Shown: positions 1 through 5,721, counted from the first letter of the stretch. The stretch: DNA of 5,752 nt from JBFGCT01 sp041581055 (GCA_041581055.1 JBFGCT010000218.1:1-5752), one strand, 5' to 3'. Numbers and translations are program-made. The notes: a model not told the origin generated them from the sequence alone.

Positions 1-1
1 G

Positions 2-2326
2 GCCGACGGCGTGATCGACATCGACCTCGTCCGCGACGGGCCGCACGGGCTGATCGCGGGGACCACCGGCTCGGGCAAGAGCGAGCTCCTGCGGACGCTC
101 GTGCTCGCCCTCGCCACCCGGTGCAGCCCCGATCACCTCACCTTCGTGCTCGTCGACTACAAGGGCGGGTCGACGTTCGACGCGTGCGCTCGCCTGCCGC
201 ACACGGTGGGGCTCGTCACCGACCTCGACGAGGGCGGCGCCGCCCGGGCGCTGATCAGCCTCGAGGCCGAGCTCCGACGCCGCGAGCGGCTGTTGCGCGA
301 CGTCGCCGCCGCCGACCTGACCGAGTACCGCAGCCGTCCCGCGGCGCGGCCGCTCCCGCGGCTCGCGGTCGTCGTCGACGAGTTCGCCGCGCTCGTGCAG
401 GAGCTGCCGCACTTCCTCGCCTCGCTCGTCGGCATCGCCCAACGCGGGCGGAGCCTCGGCGTCCATCTCCTCCTCGCGACGCAGCGGCCGGCGGGGGTCG
501 TCAGCGACGACATCCGCGCCAACACCAACCTCCGTCTGGCGCTCCGCCTGCACGACTCGGCCGACGCGCGCGACGTGGTCGGCGACGACCTGCCGTCGAC
601 GCTCTCGCGCGGGCAGGCCGGGCGGGCGGTGTTGCGGCTCGGCCCGCACGAGCTGGTCGTGTTCCAGGCGGCGCGGTGCACCGGCCCGGTCGCCCGGTCG
701 TCGTCGCGGCTGTCGGTCACGACCGCCGGCGGAGCGGCCGACCCGCGGGGCGTTCCCCCGCCGGTTGGCCCGACCGAGCTGTCCGAGACGGTCGACGCGG
801 TTCGCCGCGCCGCCGAGCGGCTCGGGCTCCACCCGCCGCACCCGCCGTGGGTGGATCCGCTTCCGGCGCTGCTCGACCCGGTCGACGTCGACCTGGTCGC
901 CGCCGGCGAGGCGGGCCACCGTGGGAGCGAGGGTGCGGGCGGACACGGCGCGGTCGGGCTGGCCGAGGGTGCGGGCGAGCACGGCGCGGTCGGGCTGGCC
1001 GAGGGTGCGGGCGAGCACGACGCGGTCGGGCTGGTCGACGATCCGGAGCACCAGGTCCGGCGCGCGCTGCGGTGGGATCCGGCGCTCGGCAACCTCGCCC
1101 TCGTCGGTCCGCTCGGGTCCGGCCTCACGTCGACGCTGGTCGGCCTGGCGGGGGCGCGCTGTCGCACCGCGCCCCCCGACCTGCTCCACTTGTACGTGAT
1201 CGACGCCGTCGGCGACCCGCTGCTCGACGGCCTCGGCTCGATCGCCCACTGCGGCGCCATCGTCCGGCTGCGGGAGGCCGAGCGGCTGCATCGCCTTCTC
1301 GCCCGACTCGAGGGCGATCTCGACCGGCGGCAGGCCGATGTCGACCCGGTCGTCCAGGTCGTGCTGATGATCGACGGTTTCGACTCGCTGCGCGCCTCGC
1401 TCTCCTCGATCGACCGGGTCGAGACGCTGGCCCTGCTGGACCGGGTGACCGCCGACGGCCCGGCGGTCGGCGTCTCCTGCGTCGTGACCGGGGCCGAGGT
1501 CTCGCGCATCGTGTGCGCCGACCGGTGGGTGTTCCGATCCGGCGCCGCCGACGCGGTCCCCGGCCGGCTCAGGATCGAGTCCTCCGGGCTGGAGGGTCAG
1601 ATCGCGGTCGGCGCGCCGGGCCTCGCGGCGTTGCCCGATCGGTCCGCCGGCGTCGGCCCGGCGCCGATCGAGGTGCTCGCCGAGCGCGTCGAACGCAGCA
1701 CGCTCGCCGCGAGCTGGTCGTCCGGCGACGAACCGCTGGCGGCCGACCACCTCGTCGTCGGCCGTTCGGCCGAGCGGCTCGACGACGCCGCGCTGACCGT
1801 CCCGGCCGGTGACCACGTGTTCGTCGGCGGGCCGTCGAGGTCGGGCAAGTCGACCGCGCTGCGGGTGCTGGCCGCGGCGTGGCGCGACGTGCACCCCGGC
1901 GGGCACGTGATCGAGGTCGACCGTCGCCGGCCGCTCGACCCCGACCGCCTCGACCGAGCGGGGACGTTGGTGGTCGTCGACGACGCCGACCGCGTCGACG
2001 ACGCCGCGGTGGAGGCGCTGGCGGCCGACCACCGACCGGGCGTGACGCTGCTGATCGCAGCTCGGATCGAGGCGGTGCGGGCGATGTACGGGCACTGGAC
2101 GCGCGACGTGGCGCGCAGCCGCTGCGGCCTGGTGCTGACGTCGGCCGGCGAGGTCGACGGGGACCTGCTCGGGGCCACGCTGCCGAGCCGGACGTTGATC
2201 TCCCCGCGCCCCGGTCTGGCGTGGGTGATCGATGCCCACGGCCAACGGCTCGCCCAGGTGGCGGTCCCCGCCGCTCGGGCCGGCCGGCGGGCCGGTCAGA
2301 CCGCGGGTTCGTCGCCGAGCAGGTAG
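2..2326 (+). CDS. FtsK/SpoIIIE (EccC/EssC-like) multi-domain ATPase, 5'-partial
   Basis: This is the C-terminal 774 residues of a larger protein. The reading frame is open to the left edge, and the first ATPase motif lies only about 20 residues in, so the GTG at 11 is not taken as the true start. Three P-loop modules are visible. D1 has Walker A GTTGSGKS (59-82), Walker B LAVVVDEF (362-385), and the FtsK-type stretch QRGRSLGVHLLLATQRP followed by DIRANTNLRLALR. D2 has a degenerate Walker A (GPLGSGLTS, 1106-1132, Lys replaced by Leu) and a Walker B-like LMIDGF lacking the catalytic Glu. D3 has an intact Walker A GPSRSGKS (1829-1852) and Walker B LVVVDD (1967-1984). D1 closely resembles actinobacterial FHA-FtsK/EssC-type proteins, whose relatives are the motor ATPases of type VII (ESX) secretion. 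FHA and membrane segments would lie upstream, outside the window. A 36-bp tandem repeat occupies the D1-D2 linker. The 3' end overlaps soxR tail to tail. The family call is firm; the substrate and system are unknown. Confidence 0.9.
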   Translation, partial: ADGVIDIDLVRDGPHGLIAGTTGSGKSELLRTLVLALATRCSPDHLTFVLVDYKGGSTFDACARLPHTVGLVTDLDEGGAARALISLEAELRRRERLLRDVAAADLTEYRSRPAARPLPRLAVVVDEFAALVQELPHFLASLVGIAQRGRSLGVHLLLATQRPAGVVSDDIRANTNLRLALRLHDSADARDVVGDDLPSTLSRGQAGRAVLRLGPHELVVFQAARCTGPVARSSSRLSVTTAGGAADPRGVPPPVGPTELSETVDAVRRAAERLGLHPPHPPWVDPLPALLDPVDVDLVAAGEAGHRGSEGAGGHGAVGLAEGAGEHGAVGLAEGAGEHDAVGLVDDPEHQVRRALRWDPALGNLALVGPLGSGLTSTLVGLAGARCRTAPPDLLHLYVIDAVGDPLLDGLGSIAHCGAIVRLREAERLHRLLARLEGDLDRRQADVDPVVQVVLMIDGFDSLRASLSSIDRVETLALLDRVTADGPAVGVSCVVTGAEVSRIVCADRWVFRSGAADAVPGRLRIESSGLEGQIAVGAPGLAALPDRSAGVGPAPIEVLAERVERSTLAASWSSGDEPLAADHLVVGRSAERLDDAALTVPAGDHVFVGGPSRSGKSTALRVLAAAWRDVHPGGHVIEVDRRRPLDPDRLDRAGTLVVVDDADRVDDAAVEALAADHRPGVTLLIAARIEAVRAMYGHWTRDVARSRCGLVLTSAGEVDGDLLGATLPSRTLISPRPGLAWVIDAHGQRLAQVAVPAARAGRRAGQTAGSSPSR
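929..1036 (+). repeat. In-frame minisatellite, 3 x 36 bp, in the ATPase D1-D2 linker
   Basis: There are three contiguous 36-bp units at 929-964, 965-1000 and 1001-1036. They encode EGAGGHGAVGLA, EGAGEHGAVGLA and EGAGEHDAVGLV. Neighbouring copies differ at only two bases each, and the unit is exactly 12 codons, so changes in copy number keep the frame. The segment lies between the first and second ATPase modules and looks like a flexible, Gly/Ala-rich acidic linker. The near-identity of the copies suggests recent duplication by slippage or unequal recombination. Confidence 0.95.
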
Positions 2327-2766
2327 CGCGGGCCGACGCCGCGCTCGGCGGCGACGTCGTCGGGGTTGTAGAGCTGGCACGTGTCGAGGCTCAGGCAACC
2401 GCAGCCGATGCAGCCGTCGAGCTTCTCGCGCATCGCCTCCAGCAGTGCGATCCGCTCGTCGAGCAGCGGCTGCCAGGCCGACGCCAGCCGGGCCCAGTCC
2501 GCGCGGGTCGGGGTGCGGCTGTCGGGGAGGGATTCGAGCGCGGCCTTGATCTCCCCGAGCGTCAGCCCGACCCGCTGCGCGACCTTGATGAAGCCGACGC
2601 GGCGCATCACCTCGGAGCGGTAGCGGCGGTGGCCGGCGGCGGTGCGGACGCTGGCGATCAACCCGTTCGCCTCGTAGAACCGGAGCGCCGACTGGGCGAC
2701 GCCGGCGCGGCCGGCGAGCTCGCCGATCGAGAGGTATTTCGTCTCGGTTCGCTTGACTTCAACCAT
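2296..2766 (-). CDS. soxR: Redox-sensitive MerR-family transcriptional activator SoxR
   Basis: A 156-residue SoxR. The N-terminal winged-helix DNA-binding domain (about residues 11-80) carries the MerR signatures SIGELAGRAGV, ALRFYEANGLI and HRRYR. A dimerisation helix follows (about 88-117), then the [2Fe-2S] motif CIGCGCLSLDTC. This is C-X2-C-X-C-X5-C at Cys119, 122, 124 and 130, the same residue numbers as in E. coli SoxR. In the family, oxidation of this cluster by redox-cycling drugs or nitric oxide remodels promoter DNA and switches on transcription. The ATG at 2766 is preferred because it gives the usual length (E. coli 154 residues). An in-frame ATG at 2793 would add nine residues and overlap the start codon of the divergent gene. 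No Shine-Dalgarno precedes either ATG. The 2766 ATG lies in the centre of the presumed SoxR operator, so autoregulation is likely. The 3' end overlaps the ATPase gene by 31 bp. Confidence 0.96.
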   Translation of the reverse strand: MVEVKRTETKYLSIGELAGRAGVAQSALRFYEANGLIASVRTAAGHRRYRSEVMRRVGFIKVAQRVGLTLGEIKAALESLPDSRTPTRADWARLASAWQPLLDERIALLEAMREKLDGCIGCGCLSLDTCQLYNPDDVAAERGVGPRYLLGDEPAV

Positions 2767-2783
2767 CGTTGAAGTCTTACGGT
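2753..2783 (+). promoter_or_regulatory. SoxR-dependent promoter of the Rieske fusion gene (19-bp spacer)
   Basis: The -35 TTGACT (2753-2758) and -10 TACGGT (2778-2783, fitting TANNNT) are separated by exactly 19 bp. Promoters activated by MerR-family proteins typically have this over-long spacer, which the regulator untwists to bring the two elements into register. The SoxR-box core starts immediately after the -35, the same arrangement I recall for E. coli soxS. Transcription would begin around 2789-2792, essentially at the ATG at 2792, implying a leaderless or nearly leaderless mRNA. The promoter is inferred from sequence only. Confidence 0.75.
2755..2776. promoter_or_regulatory. SoxR operator (SoxR box), 9-bp inverted repeat
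   Basis: Perfect inverted arms GACTTCAAC (2755-2763) and GTTGAAGTC (2768-2776) are separated by four bases. The inner core TCAA-N6-TTGA matches the half-sites and spacing of the E. coli soxS SoxR box (CCTCAAGTTAACTTGAGG); the outer C and G at the flanks of the 18-mer also match. It lies between soxR and the divergent Rieske gene, inside a 19-bp promoter spacer, and includes the soxR ATG. The combination of a SoxR gene, this box and that spacer makes the call strong. Confidence 0.85.
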
Positions 2784-2801
2784 TGGACGTCATGACGACA
2801 A
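2774..2801 (-). promoter_or_regulatory. Possible leaderless soxR promoter
   Basis: On the minus strand a TTGTCG (2801-2796) and a TAAGAC (2779-2774) are 16 bp apart. The latter ends seven bases before the soxR ATG at 2766, the right distance for transcription starting at the A of the ATG. The -10 lacks the usual final T and the region overlaps the opposite promoter, so this is tentative. If real, SoxR bound to its operator would block its own start site. Confidence 0.3.
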
Positions 2802-4462
2802 CCGAAGCCGAGCCGGACGCGACCCCGGACGCCGTCGCCGAGCCGATCGCCAACCTCGCCGACCTCGCCGAGGGGACGATGAGGCTGGTCAAGGTGGACG
2901 GCCACCGCGTGTGCCTGGTGCGGACGAGCAGCGGCGTGCACGCCATCGACCACGCCTGCCCACACGAGGGGTACGGCCTGACCCAAGGCGACCTCGACGG
3001 CGACCTGCTGACGTGCGCTTGGCACAACTGGAAGTTCCGCGTCACCGACGGCGAGTGCGTGCTCGGCGAGGAGGCGGTCCGGGTCCACGACGTCGAGGTC
3101 GACGACGGTGGGGCGATCCGCGTCGCCCTCACCAGGCCCGACCCTGCGGTGATGCGCCCGAAGCTGCTCGCCAGCCTGCGCCGCGGCATCGCCCGCGACT
3201 ACCGCGGCCAGGTCGCCCGCGACGTCGTCCGGCTGCTCAAGGCCAGCGCCAACCCGGGCGAGCTGGTTTGGGAGGCCGTCGCCCACGGCGCGCCGCGGGC
3301 CGACTTCGGGTGGGGCCACTCGATCGCGTCGGCGACCGACTGCCTGGCGATGGTCGATCTCTACGAGGGCGACCAGCGGGCGCTCCCGATCGTGCAGGGG
3401 ATCATGGGCATCGCCGAGACCGAGCGCGATCGCCCGGTCAACGACCTCCCCGATCCGGCGAGCGGCGGCCCCGTCGGCGCGTCGGCGTTCCGGGCGGCGG
3501 TCGACGCCGAGCGGCTCGCCGACGCGCAGGCCCTCGTGCTGGCGGCGATCGAGCGCGGCGACACCGCCGACGAGCTCCGCCCGTGGTTCGCCGGCGCGGT
3601 CAGCGACCACCACCTGTCGTACGGCCATGGCGCGATCTACGGCCAGAAGGCGTTCGAGCTGCTCGACATGATCGGGTGGGACCGGGCGGCGACCGTGCTG
3701 CCCCACCTCGTCCCGACGATCGTCTACGGCACCCGCGAGGACAAGCTGCCGTACATGCGGCCGTTCATGAAGGCGCTCGCCGCCGCCGACCTCGGCGCCC
3801 TCGCCGACCTGGACGTCGATCCGGGTTGGGAGGACGACGGCGCACTGTTGGGCGCGTTGCTCGGCGACCACCGCACGGCCGCGCTCGACGCGGCGGTGGC
3901 GGCGCTGCGGGCGGGGTCCGGTGTGGACGGCGTGCTCGATGTGGTCGTCGCCGCGGTGTCCGAGCGGATGCTGCGTTACGACACCGCCGGCGAGTTCGAG
4001 TTCAGCGACGACTTCGGCTGGCTCGACATCACCCACGGCATGACCTACGCCAACGCCGCACGCTGGCATCACCGGCAGGAGGTCGAGCGCGGGGCCGGGC
4101 CGAACCCCGACCTCGTGCGGCTGGCGCTGTTCACCGTGTTCCAGGCGCACTGGACCGGCCGGCACGAGTGGCACACCAGAGTCGCCGAGCGGGCCGAGGT
4201 GGCCGCCGGCCCCGCCGATCTCGGCGAGTACGGCGCCCGGCTTCAGCGCGAGTCGCTGCTCGACGGCACGGCGGCGTTCATCATCCACGCCCACGCGGTG
4301 AAGACGAGCAGGGCGGCGGCCCGCGAGGCGCTCGGGATGAGCTCGTCGCTCCCGCTCGACGCCGCCGCCCGGTTCCTGGCCGCGCCGAAGCTGGAGCGGT
4401 TCGTCGCCGCGACGGTCGAGCGGTCGATCGAGTTCCTCAACGGCCGGACCCAGCGCGATTGA
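2792..4462 (+). CDS. Rieske [2Fe-2S] domain fused to a large His-rich C-terminal domain; putative SoxR-regulated oxidoreductase
   Basis: A 556-residue soluble-looking protein with no signal peptide or membrane segment. Residues about 18-115 form a Rieske domain. The cluster ligands are C56-P-H58 and C75-A-W-H78, that is C-X-H-X16-C-X2-H, followed by NWKF as in ferredoxin-type Rieske proteins. Residues about 120-556 form a mostly helical domain with recurring histidines in similar short contexts: GWGHS (His176), HHLSYGHG (His273, 274, 279), THGMTYAN (His415) and IHAHAVK (His499, 501). It lacks an obvious 2-His-1-carboxylate motif of ring-hydroxylating oxygenase alpha subunits. The layout distantly resembles questin-oxidase-like proteins, which is a hypothesis only. 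The ATG at 2792 is chosen over an upstream TTG (2753) because the latter lies inside the -35 element. No Shine-Dalgarno is present, which fits leaderless translation. Divergence from soxR and the operator imply induction by redox-cycling compounds. A hairpin follows the stop by eight bases. Confidence 0.85.
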   Translation: MTTTEAEPDATPDAVAEPIANLADLAEGTMRLVKVDGHRVCLVRTSSGVHAIDHACPHEGYGLTQGDLDGDLLTCAWHNWKFRVTDGECVLGEEAVRVHDVEVDDGGAIRVALTRPDPAVMRPKLLASLRRGIARDYRGQVARDVVRLLKASANPGELVWEAVAHGAPRADFGWGHSIASATDCLAMVDLYEGDQRALPIVQGIMGIAETERDRPVNDLPDPASGGPVGASAFRAAVDAERLADAQALVLAAIERGDTADELRPWFAGAVSDHHLSYGHGAIYGQKAFELLDMIGWDRAATVLPHLVPTIVYGTREDKLPYMRPFMKALAAADLGALADLDVDPGWEDDGALLGALLGDHRTAALDAAVAALRAGSGVDGVLDVVVAAVSERMLRYDTAGEFEFSDDFGWLDITHGMTYANAARWHHRQEVERGAGPNPDLVRLALFTVFQAHWTGRHEWHTRVAERAEVAAGPADLGEYGARLQRESLLDGTAAFIIHAHAVKTSRAAAREALGMSSSLPLDAAARFLAAPKLERFVAATVERSIEFLNGRTQRD

Positions 4463-4470
4463 CCACGCGG

Positions 4471-4506
4471 CGAACCCGCCCGAGAGGGGGGACTCGGGCG
4501 GGTTCG
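4471..4506 (+). terminator. Strong hairpin after the Rieske gene, likely terminator
   Basis: A perfect 14-bp stem (CGAACCCGCCCGAG at 4471-4484 pairing with 4493-4506) closes an 8-nt loop AGGGGGGA. It starts eight bases after the TGA of the Rieske gene. There is no U-tract on either strand, which is common for terminators in high-GC actinobacteria. The downstream gene converges from the other strand, so the hairpin may act in both directions. Confidence 0.75.
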
Positions 4507-4527
4507 TGGGGGAGGAACGCTTGGGTT

Positions 4528-4585
4528 GTTCTTCGACGGGGCCGGGGCCTCGCCGCATCGGTGACGGTGCGACCCCTCGAAGAAC
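4528..4585 (-). terminator. Bulged two-part hairpin downstream of the PPOX gene, likely terminator or structured RNA
   Basis: The outer arms GTTCTTCGA+GGGG (4528-4536 and 4538-4541, with C4537 bulged) pair with CCCCTCGAAGAAC (4573-4585), giving 13 bp. Inside lies a 7-bp hairpin (4554-4560 with 4565-4571, one G-U pair on the plus strand) capped by GTGA, a GNRA-type tetraloop in plus-strand RNA. It lies 28 bases beyond the stop codon of the minus-strand PPOX gene. Position favours a terminator for that gene, although the tetraloop is only GNRA-type when read on the plus strand. The remainder of 4463-4613 holds no gene that I can support. Confidence 0.5.
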
Positions 4586-4613
4586 TGTCAAGCAGGTTCG
4601 GCAGGATTTCTTC

Positions 4614-5033
4614 TCAGTTGATCATCCCGTAGGCGTGGGTCGGGTGAAGGCGCAGCACGAGGCGCCCCTCCTCGACCATCGCCCGGCGGTACTCGTCCCA
4701 GTCGTCGTGCTCGCCGGCCACGGCGCGGAAGTACTCGACCAACTCGTCGACCGTCTCGTCGTGAGGGTCGGCGGCGACCGGGGCGATGTCGACGTCGGCC
4801 TCGATGACGGCGTAGGAGTAGAAGTCGTCGCGGTTGACGTGCAGGGACGCCCGCCCGGTGCGGCGGATGTTCTTCGTCTTCGCCCGGCTGTCGGTCACCG
4901 AGACGCGGATCACGTCCTGGTCGTCCACGTAGAACGAGATGTTCGACGACTGGGGCCGTCCGTCGGACTTCTCCGTGATCAGGGTGCCGTGGCGCTTGTC
5001 GCGGATGAAGTCGAGTGCGTCGCTGAGCTGCAT
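4614..5033 (-). CDS. PPOX-class F420/flavin-dependent oxidoreductase, Rv1155-like
   Basis: A 139-residue single-domain split beta-barrel protein of the pyridoxamine-5'-phosphate-oxidase-like superfamily. It aligns by eye along its whole length with M. tuberculosis Rv1155. Shared stretches include GTL near the N-terminus, DGRPQSSNISF (residues 24-34), SRAKTKNIRR (49-58), SYAVIE (73-78), AGEHDDWDEYRRAMVEE near the C-terminus, and a final HAYGM. In this family the Arg/Lys-rich segment after the beta-strand binds the phosphate tail of F420 or FMN. Members bind or use F420 for small-molecule reductions, and the substrate here is unknown. The ATG at 5033 is chosen because similarity begins there. 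In-frame ATG codons further upstream reach into the divergent methyltransferase. No well-placed Shine-Dalgarno is visible. It is transcribed away from the methyltransferase gene across an 82-bp gap. Confidence 0.9.
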   Translation of the reverse strand: MQLSDALDFIRDKRHGTLITEKSDGRPQSSNISFYVDDQDVIRVSVTDSRAKTKNIRRTGRASLHVNRDDFYSYAVIEADVDIAPVAADPHDETVDELVEYFRAVAGEHDDWDEYRRAMVEEGRLVLRLHPTHAYGMIN

Positions 5034-5059
5034 GGTGGGTGCAACCGGCGTCTCCCCGT

Positions 5060-5079
5060 CGATGTTCCGGCCGATGTTC
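5060..5079. repeat. Direct repeat CGATGTTC x2 in a divergent promoter region
   Basis: The octamer CGATGTTC occurs at 5060-5067 and again at 5072-5079, a 12-bp period. The similarity extends to 11 of 13 bases (5059-5071 against 5071-5083). It lies in the 82-bp gap between the divergent PPOX and methyltransferase genes, where a regulator could bind. No clear -35/-10 pair was found in this gap on either strand, so a regulatory function is a guess. Confidence 0.4.
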
Positions 5080-5106
5080 GGGCCGGGCAGCGGGCAAGAT
5101 GGTCGG

Positions 5107-5113
5107 GGAGGAG
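5107..5113 (+). promoter_or_regulatory. Shine-Dalgarno of the methyltransferase gene
   Basis: GGAGGAG lies just upstream of the ATG at 5116, with GGAGG ending four bases before it. It is the only strong ribosome-binding site seen in the window and fixes the methyltransferase start at 5116 rather than at in-frame ATGs further upstream, which would overlap the PPOX gene. Confidence 0.8.
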
Positions 5114-5115
5114 CG

Positions 5116-5721
5116 ATGGACAGCACGGGTTGGAACGAGCGATACGCCGGCGGTGACTACGTGTGGACGGTCAGCGCCAACCAGTTCGTCGAGCGACATC
5201 TCGCCGACCTCGCCGCCGGCTCGGCGATCGACCTCGGGGCCGGCGAGGGCCGCAACGCGGTGTGGCTGGCGCGGCGCGGCTGGCGGGTGACCGCGGTCGA
5301 CTTCTCCGAGGCCGGGCTCGACAAGGGCCGTCGGCTCGCCGCCGACCACGGCGTCGCCGATGCCGTCGAGTTCGTCTGCGCCGACGCGCGGACCTGGCAG
5401 GCCAGCGCGCCGGCCGACCTGGTCGTGCTGTCGTACCTCCAGCTCCCGAGCGCGGAGCAGCGAACCGTGCTCGAGCACGCCGCAGCCTGGGTCGGGCCGG
5501 GCGGCGTCGTGTTCGTCATCGCCCACGATCGCAGCAACGTCGAGTACGGGCACGGCGGGCCGCCCTCCGAGGACGTCTGCTACGACGTGGATCGCACCGT
5601 CGCCGCACTCGGCGGGCTCGACGTCCTGACCGCGTCGGTCGTCGAGCGCCACGTCGCCACCGCCGACGGCGATCGGATCGCGCTCGACACCCTCGTCATC
5701 GCCCGCCGCCCGACCACCTGA
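5116..5721 (+). CDS. Class I SAM-dependent methyltransferase (TehB/thiopurine-methyltransferase-like fold)
   Basis: A complete 201-residue protein with a Rossmann-type methyltransferase fold. The N-terminus GWNERYAGGDYVWTVSANQF is typical of a widespread actinobacterial small-molecule methyltransferase family. Motif I is IDLGAGEGRN (residues 38-47), which binds the methionine part of SAM. The acidic residue after beta-2 that holds the ribose is Asp62 in VTAVDFS, and ADART (Asp90) is the likely adenine-contact region. Motif IV is DLVVLSYLQLP (101-111). The protein ends in LDTLVIARRP, as relatives do. There is no membrane segment. Relatives annotated as TehB are linked to tellurite or thiol/selenol methylation, but the substrate cannot be read from the sequence. 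It is divergent from the PPOX gene. The 31 bases after its stop hold only short GGCCG-rich repeats and no convincing terminator. Confidence 0.9.
   Translation: MDSTGWNERYAGGDYVWTVSANQFVERHLADLAAGSAIDLGAGEGRNAVWLARRGWRVTAVDFSEAGLDKGRRLAADHGVADAVEFVCADARTWQASAPADLVVLSYLQLPSAEQRTVLEHAAAWVGPGGVVFVIAHDRSNVEYGHGGPPSEDVCYDVDRTVAALGGLDVLTASVVERHVATADGDRIALDTLVIARRPTT

Noticed and set aside
121..1812. Long Arg/Ala/Pro-rich open frames on both strands within the ATPase gene
   Set aside because: Low-complexity shadow translations overlapping a gene with clear Walker motifs; no independent start signals or homology.
2753..2791. TTG at 2753 as an upstream start for the Rieske protein (13 extra residues)
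   Set aside because: This TTG is part of the -35 element, and the segment contains the SoxR operator and the -10. The ATG at 2792 fits the predicted transcription start.
2777..4591. A 604-residue open frame on the minus strand opposite the Rieske gene
   Set aside because: Its translation is low-complexity (Arg, Gly, Val, His rich) with no recognisable motif, and it is a mirror of a gene with clear Rieske ligands. Long spurious frames are expected in such GC-rich DNA.
4586..4591. Perfect TTGACA on the minus strand downstream of the PPOX gene, a possible -35 for an antisense RNA
   Set aside because: No -10-like hexamer (TANNNT) occurs 15-20 bases downstream, and it lies just before the terminator-like hairpin.
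4588..5652. A 354-residue minus-strand frame spanning the PPOX gene and the methyltransferase
   Set aside because: It is a different frame from the PPOX protein, with no recognisable motifs, and is inconsistent with the well-supported methyltransferase and Rv1155-like protein.
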